From Agarivorans sp. Alg241-V36 (GTDB lineage Bacteria; Pseudomonadota; Gammaproteobacteria; Enterobacterales; Celerinatantimonadaceae): a stretch of DNA of 64,000 nt. Of the stretch, positions 26,686 to 35,760 are shown one piece after another (positions within the stretch are counted from its first letter, which is position 1; each line of letters starts with the position of its first letter). Below the pieces are notes generated by a model. That model was given only the letters and a program-made list of their open reading frames with translations. It was not told the DNA's origin and did not search any database. Location of the stretch: assembly GCF_900537085.1 (NCBI RefSeq), contig NZ_UNRE01000008.1:135121-199120 (forward strand), read 5' to 3'. A program made the translations under genes and the position numbers.

Positions 26686-29382
26686 TTACAGCACTTCGGT
26701 TTTGCCACTGCGATCGTATGAAATAACCGGGCTTAACAGTGGCTCGTCTCTACCGAGGTATTTGGCAAGAATAACCAGTAATACCACCGTGGTTTTAGGA
26801 AGAGCTTCGGTAAACAAGCCACTAAACCAACCTCTCACCTTTATAAAGGATTGCATTGTGCTAACCAGCTCCTCATTGGCTTGGTTAACCATGTTTATGT
26901 AGGCTTTTGGATCGGTACTGTCTAGCGATTCTATTTGCTCACTTAGCTTGCTATATATATCCACAAACTGTGAAAGACGCTGCGCGTTGCCTAATATGGT
27001 TTGTACTTTCTTTTGTAGAAGACTATGCGAGGTATGAGCGCCCGAAGGTGCCGAACTGGTAACTTCGGTATCTAAAAAGGCTTCTAGCTGTCGCTTATTG
27101 ATCTCATCAGCTTTGCTGGCGTATTCGATTTGGCCTTTCTCGGTGCTAGATAATGTCATGTTGTAGAGTAGTTCTATTGCACTGGCTTCTATTTCATTTG
27201 GGATTGCCGCAGCTAAACTGCGGATATCTTTGGCACTTAAGCTTAACTGGCACTCGATAATGGAGCGCGACAATTGCTGGCTTTGGTGCAGTACTTTAAA
27301 GCGCTCAAGAGCTAATAGGTAACTTTTGCTGTCGATTAACGGCAGTGGCTCATGGCTTAAGGGCGCTAAAAACTGCTGCATTTCTGTTGGGGTCATTACC
27401 CCTTTGTCTTCAAAACTTAAACCAATACCGATGTTGGGGCTTGCGCCAAATTTAAGCGCCGCTAATACGTCGAAGGCACTTACAAACTCAGCGCTTCTGC
27501 TTTCTTTAAGGGTTTTAGAACTGTGCCTAATTACGTTGTCTGCCTTAAGTTCAAGCAGCTGACCGGTGTGATCAACTTTGGCTTTGGCTAATTTCTCAAT
27601 CACACTTTGCTGGGAGAATTGAAAATCATCGCCTAAGTTAAATTTAAGGCCGACTTCTTTTCGTAGCTTACAGCTTTTTACTAACCACCCCGACAAATTG
27701 CTGATACTGCCTTTTGTCTTCATGGTATTAAGTGCGTCTATATCTATTGGCTTGCCCAATAGAAGATCTTGATACAGTTGTTGTGACGTTGCTGAGCTAA
27801 CCTTTTGGATGTGAAAACTTAGCATTGCTTCGTTAGTGGTTTGCTTGCCTTGAGTGCCATACAAAGATAAACCAAGCTGTAGATCACCGGCCTTTTTAAT
27901 GGCTAAGCTAAGGGTTGTGCGCGCTTGGTTGTATTGTTCTAACCAAGTGCTTACACAATCACTTAAGGCTGCATTTAATTGTTGCTGATTTAACTGATCT
28001 TTTAGTTTGGTTTTGGCGCTTTTGACTTGTTTAAGCGGCTTGAGCAATGGGCTTACTTTGTCTTGAGCTTGCTCGGCGATTGAGGCTATTTGTTCTGCTA
28101 CCTTTTCTTTAGCCTTATTGCAGCCTTTAGCAACAAATTCATCGAGTTTTAGTCGGGTTAACATTGCAGGGCTTAAAAAGGTGTTTTCTTGTAAATAGTG
28201 ACTTATTTGCTCAGACACATTATTAGGGTTACTCATCCACTGCATTGGTTTTAAGCTTAAAGCTAGCGAGAGCTTTTGTTTTACCACCTCGCCCAACTCT
28301 GCTGATATGCCTTCGTTATCGCCATCGGCGAGCAGTAAGGCGATGTCTTTCCAATCTTGGTCGCTAAGCGCTTGCGCTAAGTGATCGTCTAACTGCTCAA
28401 CTAGCCAAGTGCCCGGCTCTTTGTAACCTTCAAGCAGGGATTGTAGTTGTTGCGCGGCACCGTCGAGCTTTTCTAATGGTGTTGTAAGGTAGGCTTCGGC
28501 TACTTTATCTAAACCTTCTAAGTTAAGCATTGCGTCTAGGCTTACGCCCTGTTCCTTACTACTGCTGGTAACTTGGTACATGGCTATTTGTAAGCCAATA
28601 TCCGCAGGTTTTACGACTAGCTTAAACTCTCCGCTGAAGGCGTAATTAGCCTTAAACGATACGCCAGCTGTTGCGTTTAGCTTTATATCTAATACTTGGT
28701 TGCTGCTAGATACACTCCACACATGGCCTAAGGTGGCGGTTGTTGAGGTAGATATGGCTCTAGTTTGGTTAACAATGAGGCCTTGAACAGCATGCTTTGG
28801 ATATTGCGCATTGATGGTTTTGGCTAGGTTTTCTAGCGAAAACAAAGGTAACTTTTCTTTGGCTAGTTGAGCCAAAAAGCCAATTAACTTTTGATCATGT
28901 GCCACGGCGCACACTACTTTGACTTGCCACTTAAGATGAGCGTTGCTGGTATTTGCTAAGTTAAGTAATTTGATTGGCAGATTAACACTTAGTCCGGTGT
29001 TTAATTGCAAGGCTTGATCAAGCGCTACAGTAGCCATATTAACTTGCTGAAACTCACTATATTGCTGGCTATCTGTTGGTTGTACTAGGTCAATGATTAG
29101 GTGGCCGCCGATGCGACCATTTATATCCAAACCTGTCGCTAAAGGCACTTTCCATTGTTCTGTTGCTAACACTAGTGAAGGATCGGTGGCTACCTGCTCG
29201 ATAAATGAAAACAAGCTTTTAAGCTCTGAGGCATCTATACCTAGTTTGCCTAATAGTTTTTTAGCGCCATTGTCTAATGCTTCCCAGGCTTTAGCCTTGC
29301 CTTGTTCAACAACAATCCCCTCTACCTGCTCAACTTTTTCAACAAGCTTATTAAGCGCTAGATTTAGATCTAAAAGTGCCAT
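26686..29382 (-). CDS. 898-residue orphan protein
   Basis: Large protein of unknown family. No signal peptide. The N-terminus is helical and amphipathic (LALNKLVEKVEQVEGIVVEQ). Beta-rich stretches at about 80-300 alternate with glutamine- and lysine-rich helical parts at about 430-490 and 800-860. A short hydrophobic segment (TTVVLLVILAKYLG) lies near the C-terminus. The ATG at 29382 follows AAAGGA. It has no enzyme motif I can see. Its size, mixed alpha/beta content and a neighbouring hydrolase would fit a structural or toxin-like role, but that is only a guess. Confidence 0.75.
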   Translation of the reverse strand: MALLDLNLALNKLVEKVEQVEGIVVEQGKAKAWEALDNGAKKLLGKLGIDASELKSLFSFIEQVATDPSLVLATEQWKVPLATGLDINGRIGGHLIIDLVQPTDSQQYSEFQQVNMATVALDQALQLNTGLSVNLPIKLLNLANTSNAHLKWQVKVVCAVAHDQKLIGFLAQLAKEKLPLFSLENLAKTINAQYPKHAVQGLIVNQTRAISTSTTATLGHVWSVSSSNQVLDIKLNATAGVSFKANYAFSGEFKLVVKPADIGLQIAMYQVTSSSKEQGVSLDAMLNLEGLDKVAEAYLTTPLEKLDGAAQQLQSLLEGYKEPGTWLVEQLDDHLAQALSDQDWKDIALLLADGDNEGISAELGEVVKQKLSLALSLKPMQWMSNPNNVSEQISHYLQENTFLSPAMLTRLKLDEFVAKGCNKAKEKVAEQIASIAEQAQDKVSPLLKPLKQVKSAKTKLKDQLNQQQLNAALSDCVSTWLEQYNQARTTLSLAIKKAGDLQLGLSLYGTQGKQTTNEAMLSFHIQKVSSATSQQLYQDLLLGKPIDIDALNTMKTKGSISNLSGWLVKSCKLRKEVGLKFNLGDDFQFSQQSVIEKLAKAKVDHTGQLLELKADNVIRHSSKTLKESRSAEFVSAFDVLAALKFGASPNIGIGLSFEDKGVMTPTEMQQFLAPLSHEPLPLIDSKSYLLALERFKVLHQSQQLSRSIIECQLSLSAKDIRSLAAAIPNEIEASAIELLYNMTLSSTEKGQIEYASKADEINKRQLEAFLDTEVTSSAPSGAHTSHSLLQKKVQTILGNAQRLSQFVDIYSKLSEQIESLDSTDPKAYINMVNQANEELVSTMQSFIKVRGWFSGLFTEALPKTTVVLLVILAKYLGRDEPLLSPVISYDRSGKTEVL

Positions 29383-29759
29383 TTTCGAATCCTTTCAACA
29401 TGGTGGCTAGATAAAAACTGTGAGAGTAAGAACCACACTAAGCATAGTTTAGTTAGTCGTCAGAGCGTCTACAAACACGCTAGATTCAATCGTTAATACG
29501 GTACCCATGGTCAGCAATAACTAGTACCGGTTTGAAAGATGACCATCAAAATAGCCGACTATCTCCCTGCGAATATTAATATCTTTTATATCAATAAATC
29601 GTGAAGCGATTCACTTTCCTCACATTTGCTATCGATATAATCATCAACAAGGTTTGTAACCTTATTTGTACCTTTTCTACACATTTAAAAAATTCAAAGA
29701 GCTTGCTAACAACCGAAAGCCAAGAAAGGTACCTAACTCTAATAAAGTGGGAAAAACTA
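29383..29759. other. Divergent intergenic region before the glycosidase
   Basis: About 377 bases without a convincing gene. The frame of the glycosidase stays open upstream to 29601, but that extension lacks a signal sequence and is not conserved in character. A CRP-like site is listed separately. Confidence 0.5.
29600..29615 (+). promoter_or_regulatory. Possible CRP site upstream of the glycosidase
   Basis: CGTGA-AGCGAT-TCACT matches TGTGA-N6-TCACA at eight of ten positions and is symmetric. It lies about 145 bases before the glycosidase ATG. Catabolite control would suit a glucan-degrading gene. Confidence 0.4.
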
Positions 29760-32700
29760 ATGATAAAAAGAACCTTAGTAGGTAAAGGCTTTATTGGCCT
29801 TACATCTATGTTACTAATTAACGGCTGTATATTTGACGACGATGCCATAAGTTGTGAAGCCCCTTTAGCATCCAATGCTGACGGAACCGCATGTGTTAGA
29901 ACCGCCCCCTACTCGGTGCCTTTGTTTTTAAAAGGTAGCTTTAGTGGATGGTCGGCTGAAGACCAATTTAAATTGAGCTTTAGCGAAGACATTTACCGCC
30001 TAGACAACGTAGAGTTTCTAGCCGGTGTGCATGAATTTAAAGTAGCCGACGAAAACTGGACTTTAGAAACGACCTTTACTGCAAATATTGACCAACTCAC
30101 CCAACTTGATGCCAATACCGATTACCCGCTAACCACTGGCGAAGCTGCTGCAAACATGGCCTTGGTACTCGAATCTTCTGGCGTGTATGACTTTGTATTG
30201 AGTGTTGGTGAGGATTTAGCGTCACCAGTGTTTAGCTATAAAGAAGATGTTCCCCCTTTAGGGCAAAAGATTTACGTTCGTGGTGGCTTTAACGGCTGGA
30301 CGAGTGATGATGAGCTTAAATACTTAGGCGACAACAAATACCAATTAACTAAGCAAATAGCGCCCGGTAATCACGAGTTCAAAATAGCCTATGCTGATTG
30401 GTCTAGCGAATGGGTTCTCGATAACGAAGATGCTGTGGTAGCTGTGCTTGATGAAAGCTATACCTTAAGTGAAGGTGGACCTAACAGTAGCTTTTTTGTA
30501 ACCGAAACAGCCTTCTACCAGTTTACAATTGATGCTAGCCAACCGTCTGCCTTAGTGTTTATGGTTACCGAAACCGACGGCAGTGGTGATGTAAGCATTG
30601 ATCCTCATTTAGAACACGAGCTCGTTCACGAGGTGGTTTACGACAATGTTTTAGATGACGGAACAAGCAAAGCTAAGTTTTCAGTTAAAACCGCCAGTGA
30701 CGAACTTCGAGAATACGCTCAATCTACTTCTCAAGATTTACGTGATCCGGGCAATGATTACACTGTATATAAAGAACTGGAAGGACAACCTAGCTCGCGA
30801 ACAGGCAACATAGCCTTTGATGCTCTATTTGCATTATCGTTGAACGAAACCCTGCAAAACAGCGTAAGTGAGATCGTAGATGATAACTATAACGGTGGCG
30901 AAGCTATTCCCTGTGATTGCTTTGAAACCGGAGCTAAATGGCATTATGTTTGGACGCGAGACTTATCTTATGCAGCTAATTTAGGCCTGGCTTTAATTGA
31001 CCCTCAACGGGTTCAAAACTCCTTAGAATTTAAGCTTTCACCTTATCGAGATGGTCAGGCCAAACCTGTCTATGCCAAAGGCTCTAACGATGGCTTACAA
31101 ATAGTGCAAGATACGGGCACCGGTGGAAGCTGGCCAATTAGTACCGACCGAGTAGCATGGGCTTTAGGTGCAGAAAAACTTCTCCATAATCTAACAGGGG
31201 AAGCGCGAAGTGGGTTTATAGCCAAAGCTTACCCTGCACTGGTAAACACCTTAGAGAATGACCGAATAGCGGCCTATGACGCTAACGACGAGTTATACAG
31301 AGGTGAACAATCATTTTTGGATTGGCGTGAGCAAAGCTATGCCAGCTGGATAGTAAATGACATATCTAGATTAGGTAGCAGTAAAGCCCTTTCAACCAAC
31401 GTTTTGCACTACAAGGCAATGCTACTTGCCAGCGCATTAGCAAATGAGCTTGGCAACAGCGCTGATTCTACTAAATATCAAGAGTGGGCTAGCGATCTAA
31501 AAGCGGCTATTAATCGGGAGTTTTGGTTAGCCGATAGAGGCTTATACAGCAGCATCATTGCAGGCCATCAAGACGCTGCTCCCTTGTATAAATTTGACTG
31601 GTTAGGTCAAGCATTGGCAGTTGTAACCGGAGTAGCGGATGAGAGCCGTGCTGCCAGCGTTGTAGCCAATTATCCGCACGGTGATTTAGGCGCACCCGTA
31701 ATCTATCCTCAGCAGCCTAATATAGCGATTTACCACAACCGAGCAGTATGGCCATTTGTAACAGCTTATGGTTTAAAAGCTGCGATAAATACCAACAACG
31801 TGGCTGTTGCTAATGCGGCCTACGATACCTTAATTAGGTCGGCATCGTTAAACATCTCCAACATGGAGAACCTCGAGTGGTTGAGCCTTAAACCTAATCT
31901 ATTGGATATAGATAACCCTGGCTTATCTGGGCCAGTGATTAATTCTACACGGCAGCTTTGGTCAGTTGGTGCTTACGTTGGTATGGTGGTAGATGGAGTA
32001 TTTGGACTGCAAACTGATGAAATGGGTTTAACTCTTAAACCGTTTATAACCAGTAAACTTCGTCGCAATCTATTTACCGATAGCAATAGTGTTCGCTTAG
32101 AGGGCTTAACTCTTCGTGGCCATAATATTAATCTGCAAATCACCTTACCAAGCGCTAGCGAGGATACCGGTTACTATCCGGTGCAAAGTGTTAGCCTTAA
32201 TGGTGTAGATGCTAGTTCGTCAATTGATTGGAGCGCGCTGACCGAGACCAATGACATTGTGATTACCCTAGGTAGTTTACTTAACGGTAGAACGGATATA
32301 ACTATGGTAACTGCTGCGCCATTAGAGAACGAAAACCCTGAAGTATTTGCGCCACTAGAGCCAAGCATTGAGCGAGTATATTTAGAAAACGGTTTATTGG
32401 CTGTAGAGCTAAGCGATAGCCAAAATACAGCCCAGGTAAACTACCGTATTTACCGCAATGGAGAACAAATAGCGGCCAACCAAGCACTAGGTGTTTATCA
32501 GGATAACATTGCGCCACAAGCTGGTGTTGCTGCTTGCTATAGTGCCGAAGCAGTGTTTGTTAGTTCAAACAACGTTTCCCACCGCAGTGAACCATTGTGC
32601 TTTAGCGCTAGTCAAGAAGTGTTGGTAGATGACTCTCGAGTAATCAGTAACTTAAGTATTAGCCCTGCAGATGACATCATCTCGCAACCTTACTTAAGCC

Positions 32701-33095
32701 AGTGGGGGCAGCCTGATGATACCTTTGTGTTAAACAATCTGCAGATTGATGCCAATGGTACTTACAACATCCAAGTTAAATACCATAATGATCATAACGC
32801 CATTAACTTAGGTGTGACTAACGCGACGAAATGGTTGCTTGTTCGCAATAGTGATGGTGATGTTGTTGCCGAAGGTCTATTGCAAATGCCTCATGCGCGC
32901 ACCCGTAGCGGAACAAAGCCTTTGGTTTACTCCACACCTTTTACTGCTGATCTAGAGATGGGCGCATACAGTTTAAGCCTGCATGACTTTTACAATATGA
33001 GTTATCTAGAAGCTAACAGTACTTTTACCGACACTAGAGAATCAGCTATCAATCGTGTTGATCTTGCAGCAATCAAAGTAGAACCAAGCTTTTAA
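29760..33095 (+). CDS. Lipoprotein (alpha/alpha)6-barrel glycosidase with two starch-binding-type modules
   Basis: 1111 residues from the ATG at 29760, chosen because it gives a lipoprotein signal (MLLINGC, Cys about 23). Two similar N-terminal modules (LKGSFSGWSAEDQFKL; VRGGFNGWTSDDELKY, each ending in HEFKIA-type strands) resemble the starch-binding repeats of amylases and pullulanases. The catalytic part (about 240-800) looks like a GH15/glucoamylase-type six-hairpin barrel: YVWTRDLSYAANLGLAL (about 396), GGSWPISTDRVAWALG, SFLDWREQSYASW and NRAVWPFVTAYGLKA. A beta-rich C-terminal region follows. Likely degrades alpha-glucan at the outer membrane. Exact GH family uncertain. Confidence 0.78.
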   Translation: MIKRTLVGKGFIGLTSMLLINGCIFDDDAISCEAPLASNADGTACVRTAPYSVPLFLKGSFSGWSAEDQFKLSFSEDIYRLDNVEFLAGVHEFKVADENWTLETTFTANIDQLTQLDANTDYPLTTGEAAANMALVLESSGVYDFVLSVGEDLASPVFSYKEDVPPLGQKIYVRGGFNGWTSDDELKYLGDNKYQLTKQIAPGNHEFKIAYADWSSEWVLDNEDAVVAVLDESYTLSEGGPNSSFFVTETAFYQFTIDASQPSALVFMVTETDGSGDVSIDPHLEHELVHEVVYDNVLDDGTSKAKFSVKTASDELREYAQSTSQDLRDPGNDYTVYKELEGQPSSRTGNIAFDALFALSLNETLQNSVSEIVDDNYNGGEAIPCDCFETGAKWHYVWTRDLSYAANLGLALIDPQRVQNSLEFKLSPYRDGQAKPVYAKGSNDGLQIVQDTGTGGSWPISTDRVAWALGAEKLLHNLTGEARSGFIAKAYPALVNTLENDRIAAYDANDELYRGEQSFLDWREQSYASWIVNDISRLGSSKALSTNVLHYKAMLLASALANELGNSADSTKYQEWASDLKAAINREFWLADRGLYSSIIAGHQDAAPLYKFDWLGQALAVVTGVADESRAASVVANYPHGDLGAPVIYPQQPNIAIYHNRAVWPFVTAYGLKAAINTNNVAVANAAYDTLIRSASLNISNMENLEWLSLKPNLLDIDNPGLSGPVINSTRQLWSVGAYVGMVVDGVFGLQTDEMGLTLKPFITSKLRRNLFTDSNSVRLEGLTLRGHNINLQITLPSASEDTGYYPVQSVSLNGVDASSSIDWSALTETNDIVITLGSLLNGRTDITMVTAAPLENENPEVFAPLEPSIERVYLENGLLAVELSDSQNTAQVNYRIYRNGEQIAANQALGVYQDNIAPQAGVAACYSAEAVFVSSNNVSHRSEPLCFSASQEVLVDDSRVISNLSISPADDIISQPYLSQWGQPDDTFVLNNLQIDANGTYNIQVKYHNDHNAINLGVTNATKWLLVRNSDGDVVAEGLLQMPHARTRSGTKPLVYSTPFTADLEMGAYSLSLHDFYNMSYLEANSTFTDTRESAINRVDLAAIKVEPSF

Positions 33096-33107
33096 CTAAA
33101 ACGATAA

Positions 33108-33136
33108 GCCAGTGCTTAAATCACTGGCTTTTTTCT
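33108..33136 (+). terminator. Rho-independent terminator after the glycosidase
   Basis: Stem AGCCAGTG (33108-33115) / CACTGGCT (33123-33130) followed by TTTTT. Confidence 0.85.
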
Positions 33137-33139
33137 TCA

Positions 33140-34321
33140 CTACTTAGCATGAAACGCGATAGGCCACATAAAATCTAAAGGCACGAAACCGTCTCCTAAG
33201 TATAGATTTGGTTTATCTGCCGAGGGTTGGGCGTAGTATTGCGGAGTTAGTTTGCCTACGGGTACCGAAAACGGAAAGTAGGTTTCTGTTTCTGGATTAA
33301 TGGCTGCAGTAGCGTGGCAGGTGTGGCAAGAAGAGTTGAAGCTAGCCCAGTAACTAGGTTGTGCGGTGTTAGGCGCCCCTGCAAAGTCTTCCATGTCGGT
33401 ATGACCCAATATTACCGGAACTTTCCCTTCGGCATTTACGGTATAACGTATTTGAGTACCATTGGGGGAATAGTGCTCAAAGCCAAAGTTACTAATACCA
33501 CCTTGTTTAAGTATCTTATCTCTTTGCTTCTCTGACATTGGCTCACGTTGGGTGACAAACTTGTCGCGCACATGTTCTAAGCCTGGGTTACCGTTAAATT
33601 CGAATGTGGTCCAAAACCAGCTGGGTTCCTCGCTATAAAACAAATCATCATTGTTTTTTAGAGAACGCATTTTGATCATGATGTGCACTCCCCTCCACCA
33701 ATACTCGCCAGACTCAAACTTAAATGTGAGAGCGCCTTTGGGTGCACCTCCAGGAGGTACTTTTAGCCATGAAGCTTTTAGTTCGATAGAGCCCACAGGC
33801 ATGTCTACTTGATTACCAGCTTTTAGGTAAGTTAACACGCCAAGTTTGGTATTTAACTTGGCTGTTTCAGTTAGATACTTGTAGCCAACAACGTTACGGG
33901 TAACCTCTTCATTGGCAGAATCAGGGTCCGTCATCGATACTTCGCCGGCTAACACTTTCTTAGAAGTCACTTCGGTAATGTCGGCGCGATTTTTCTCTGT
34001 AAATTTAAAGGTTGGAAAGGTTTTAAATGTGTCATCATCAGTAGCCCATGCCATCCATTGGGGGACTAGATTTGATTTGGATACACCATGACCATCTTTG
34101 ATTAACTGGTTAATTCTGGTGAATACCATCCATGCAAATTGTTCGCGAACTCTTAGATCATCATCAAAAGCCATAGTGGTGCAATCTGCAGCAAACTGTT
34201 GATCAGATTTGTTAAACCAATCATGTTCACATTGATCATAGTTAGAAGCTGAACAAGCAGTAGAAGCTATGGCTACACTTAAGCCAAACAAGCTTTTAGA
34301 AATAGTATTTAACTTTGTCAT
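33140..34321 (-). CDS. Exported monoheme c-type cytochrome-like protein
   Basis: 393-residue exported protein. The N-terminus resembles a lipoprotein signal (SVAIASTACSASN). One heme c site, CHTCH, lies in NSSCHTCHATAAI near residue 335. Upstream is a long beta-rich region with paired tryptophans (GEYWWRGVHIMIKM, SWFWTTFEFNG). The large heme-free N-terminal portion is unusual for a simple electron carrier and suggests an enzymatic or binding role. Family not named. It converges on the glycosidase. Confidence 0.65.
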   Translation of the reverse strand: MTKLNTISKSLFGLSVAIASTACSASNYDQCEHDWFNKSDQQFAADCTTMAFDDDLRVREQFAWMVFTRINQLIKDGHGVSKSNLVPQWMAWATDDDTFKTFPTFKFTEKNRADITEVTSKKVLAGEVSMTDPDSANEEVTRNVVGYKYLTETAKLNTKLGVLTYLKAGNQVDMPVGSIELKASWLKVPPGGAPKGALTFKFESGEYWWRGVHIMIKMRSLKNNDDLFYSEEPSWFWTTFEFNGNPGLEHVRDKFVTQREPMSEKQRDKILKQGGISNFGFEHYSPNGTQIRYTVNAEGKVPVILGHTDMEDFAGAPNTAQPSYWASFNSSCHTCHATAAINPETETYFPFSVPVGKLTPQYYAQPSADKPNLYLGDGFVPLDFMWPIAFHAK

Positions 34322-34476
34322 ATCAGGTCCTTAGCCTTGTTGTTAAGCCCGATCCTTTGAGCCGTATTGCAGTTCTAATACTTCAAAGATCTATGTCGAT
34401 GCTCTACAAAGGCTAGTTCGCACCAAACTAATTAACAAATCCAATATTAGCTAGTCAAGGCCTCGTACTTTGTCAA

Positions 34477-34494
34477 ACTGTCAATGTTGACAGT
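34477..34494. promoter_or_regulatory. Operator-like palindrome ACTGTCAA-TG-TTGACAGT
   Basis: Perfect 8-bp arms with a 2-base centre, and another TGTCAA just to the left. A TTGACA hexamer inside it could be a -35 element. Regulator unknown. Confidence 0.5.
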
Positions 34495-34573
34495 AACCAA
34501 ACTCCCCAGTAAGTGCTTTAATTTACTTAACTATTCGTAACAACGACTAGTTCTCGCGTTCTGTTCAACTTGA

Positions 34574-34663
34574 GAGTGGTTGGCTATGGCCACTCCCACC
34601 CCTAAATATTTTGTTGAATATGTTTTGCCTTTGTATTGCCACTTTTTTAAGTGGCTTTTTTTT
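34574..34663 (+). ncRNA. Candidate small RNA or leader end with terminator
   Basis: Two hairpins on the plus strand: GAGTGG/CCACTC (34574-34595), then GCCACTT/AAGTGGC (34638-34655) followed by eight T. A strong intrinsic terminator between divergent genes has no protein-coding transcript to end, which suggests a small RNA starting in the palindrome region, or attenuation upstream of the SEC-C gene. Promoter and 5' end are not established. Confidence 0.4.
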
Positions 34664-34775
34664 GCTCGAATGACTCTCCCTTACAGCCTTAGCTTTAAAA
34701 GACCCCTTATTTAGTTTATTTGTAATAAATATTGCTGTATAAGCCTGCACTAATTAATTTGTTTCGGGGGAATAT

Positions 34776-35108
34776 ATGTCTAAGTTCTTTTTTAAAGGTC
34801 GCATTGAGAAAAAGCCAAAGCATGAAAGCTTTGGATTTAACACTAAGCGAGAAGTAAAAATTGGAACCGAAGAAAACCCTTTATCTCTGTTGGTAAACAG
34901 CGAAGAGCGTAAGCAGGAGCTGAGCCAGCGAGCAGCTGAGCATGAGCTATTTGTAGATGTAATCGTAGATAGCGAAGCTGAAGAAAATATTGAACAGCTA
35001 GAGCTGTTAATTGCTAAACCTAGCACCAAGGTGGTAGAAAAAACACCTAAACGCAATGACCCTTGCAGTTGTGGAAGCGGCAAAAAATTTAAAAAGTGTT
35101 GCGGATAA
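34776..35108 (+). CDS. SEC-C metal-binding motif protein (PBPRA1643 type)
   Basis: 110-residue cytosolic protein. N-terminus FFFKGRIEKKPKHESFGFNT, an acidic middle, and a C-terminal SEC-C zinc motif (RNDPCSCGSGKKFKKCCG). This matches the small SWIM/SEC-C family named after PBPRA1643, common in Vibrio-like bacteria. Function unknown; the motif in SecA binds zinc and aids SecB or ribosome contact. Followed by a bidirectional terminator shared with yaeQ. Confidence 0.88.
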   Translation: MSKFFFKGRIEKKPKHESFGFNTKREVKIGTEENPLSLLVNSEERKQELSQRAAEHELFVDVIVDSEAEENIEQLELLIAKPSTKVVEKTPKRNDPCSCGSGKKFKKCCG

Positions 35109-35132
35109 AAAGGAAGCGAAGGCTTCCTTTTT
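35107..35132. terminator. Bidirectional terminator between SEC-C gene and yaeQ
   Basis: Stem GGAAGC (35112-35117) / GCTTCC (35122-35127) flanked by A5 and T5 runs. Confidence 0.85.
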
Positions 35133-35137
35133 AAGGA

Positions 35138-35668
35138 TTACTTTAAGCTCTTCCAGTGGATCTCTATTTCATTGTCGTCACTGGTTACATAGGCAGATTC
35201 TTCGGTAACCGTGACTGACATATCCATGGTGCGTTGAGTGAAGCTGGCTAATGTAACCATTTCTTCCCAGCTAAACTGCCACACTTCTGCGTCCAACAGC
35301 TTGATTTTATTCTCTGTTTGTTGCCACCAAGTGTCTGATTTTGAATTAAAACTGTATACCTTCGCTTGTTTCGCCAACCTTGTTGCTTTTTTAATTCGCT
35401 CTGGTGTTGGCTCACCTACATCTATCCACAGCAAGGTGTCGCCTTCTAGAGATTTTTGCCATATGTCGGGTTGCTCTACTTCGCTAAGCCCTTTGGTGAA
35501 CTCTAGATCTGCTTCAGCATTTAAACAATAAGCCATAGTGCGCGCCATCATTCGCTCTAGGGTTTCAGATGGATGCTGAGCAATAGTGAGGTTGATAGTG
35601 TCGTAATAATTGCGGTTTAAATCTGATAAGGAAATGCGCAATTTATAGATTGTAGGTTTAAGTGCCAA
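35138..35668 (-). CDS. yaeQ: YaeQ family protein
   Basis: 176 residues. The start MALKPTIYKLRISLSDLNRN and the later YCLNAEADLEFTKGLSEVEQ followed by PDIW are hallmarks of YaeQ, which has a PD-(D/E)XK nuclease-like fold. YaeQ can restore hemolysin production in rfaH mutants when overexpressed; its true role is not clear. Length agrees with the family. Confidence 0.93.
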   Translation of the reverse strand: MALKPTIYKLRISLSDLNRNYYDTINLTIAQHPSETLERMMARTMAYCLNAEADLEFTKGLSEVEQPDIWQKSLEGDTLLWIDVGEPTPERIKKATRLAKQAKVYSFNSKSDTWWQQTENKIKLLDAEVWQFSWEEMVTLASFTQRTMDMSVTVTEESAYVTSDDNEIEIHWKSLK

Positions 35669-35760
35669 AAGAAGGCCTTCTCAACAGTAATGCTAAGCAA
35701 GTCACTTAGCTGAATAATGCTGTGAGAATGCGCCTTTTAAGGATAAAACTCAATAAAAAC

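Larger units (their letters stand above)
34322..34775. other. Divergent intergenic region with palindrome and candidate small RNA
   Basis: About 450 bases between the cytochrome-like gene and the SEC-C gene. It carries an operator-like palindrome at 34477-34494 and a pair of plus-strand hairpins ending in a T8 run at 34656-34663. No protein gene is apparent. Confidence 0.5.

Noticed and set aside
29601..29759. Upstream extension of the glycosidase reading frame (53 more codons)
   Set aside because: It would bury the lipoprotein signal inside the protein; the ATG at 29760 gives a normal signal peptide.
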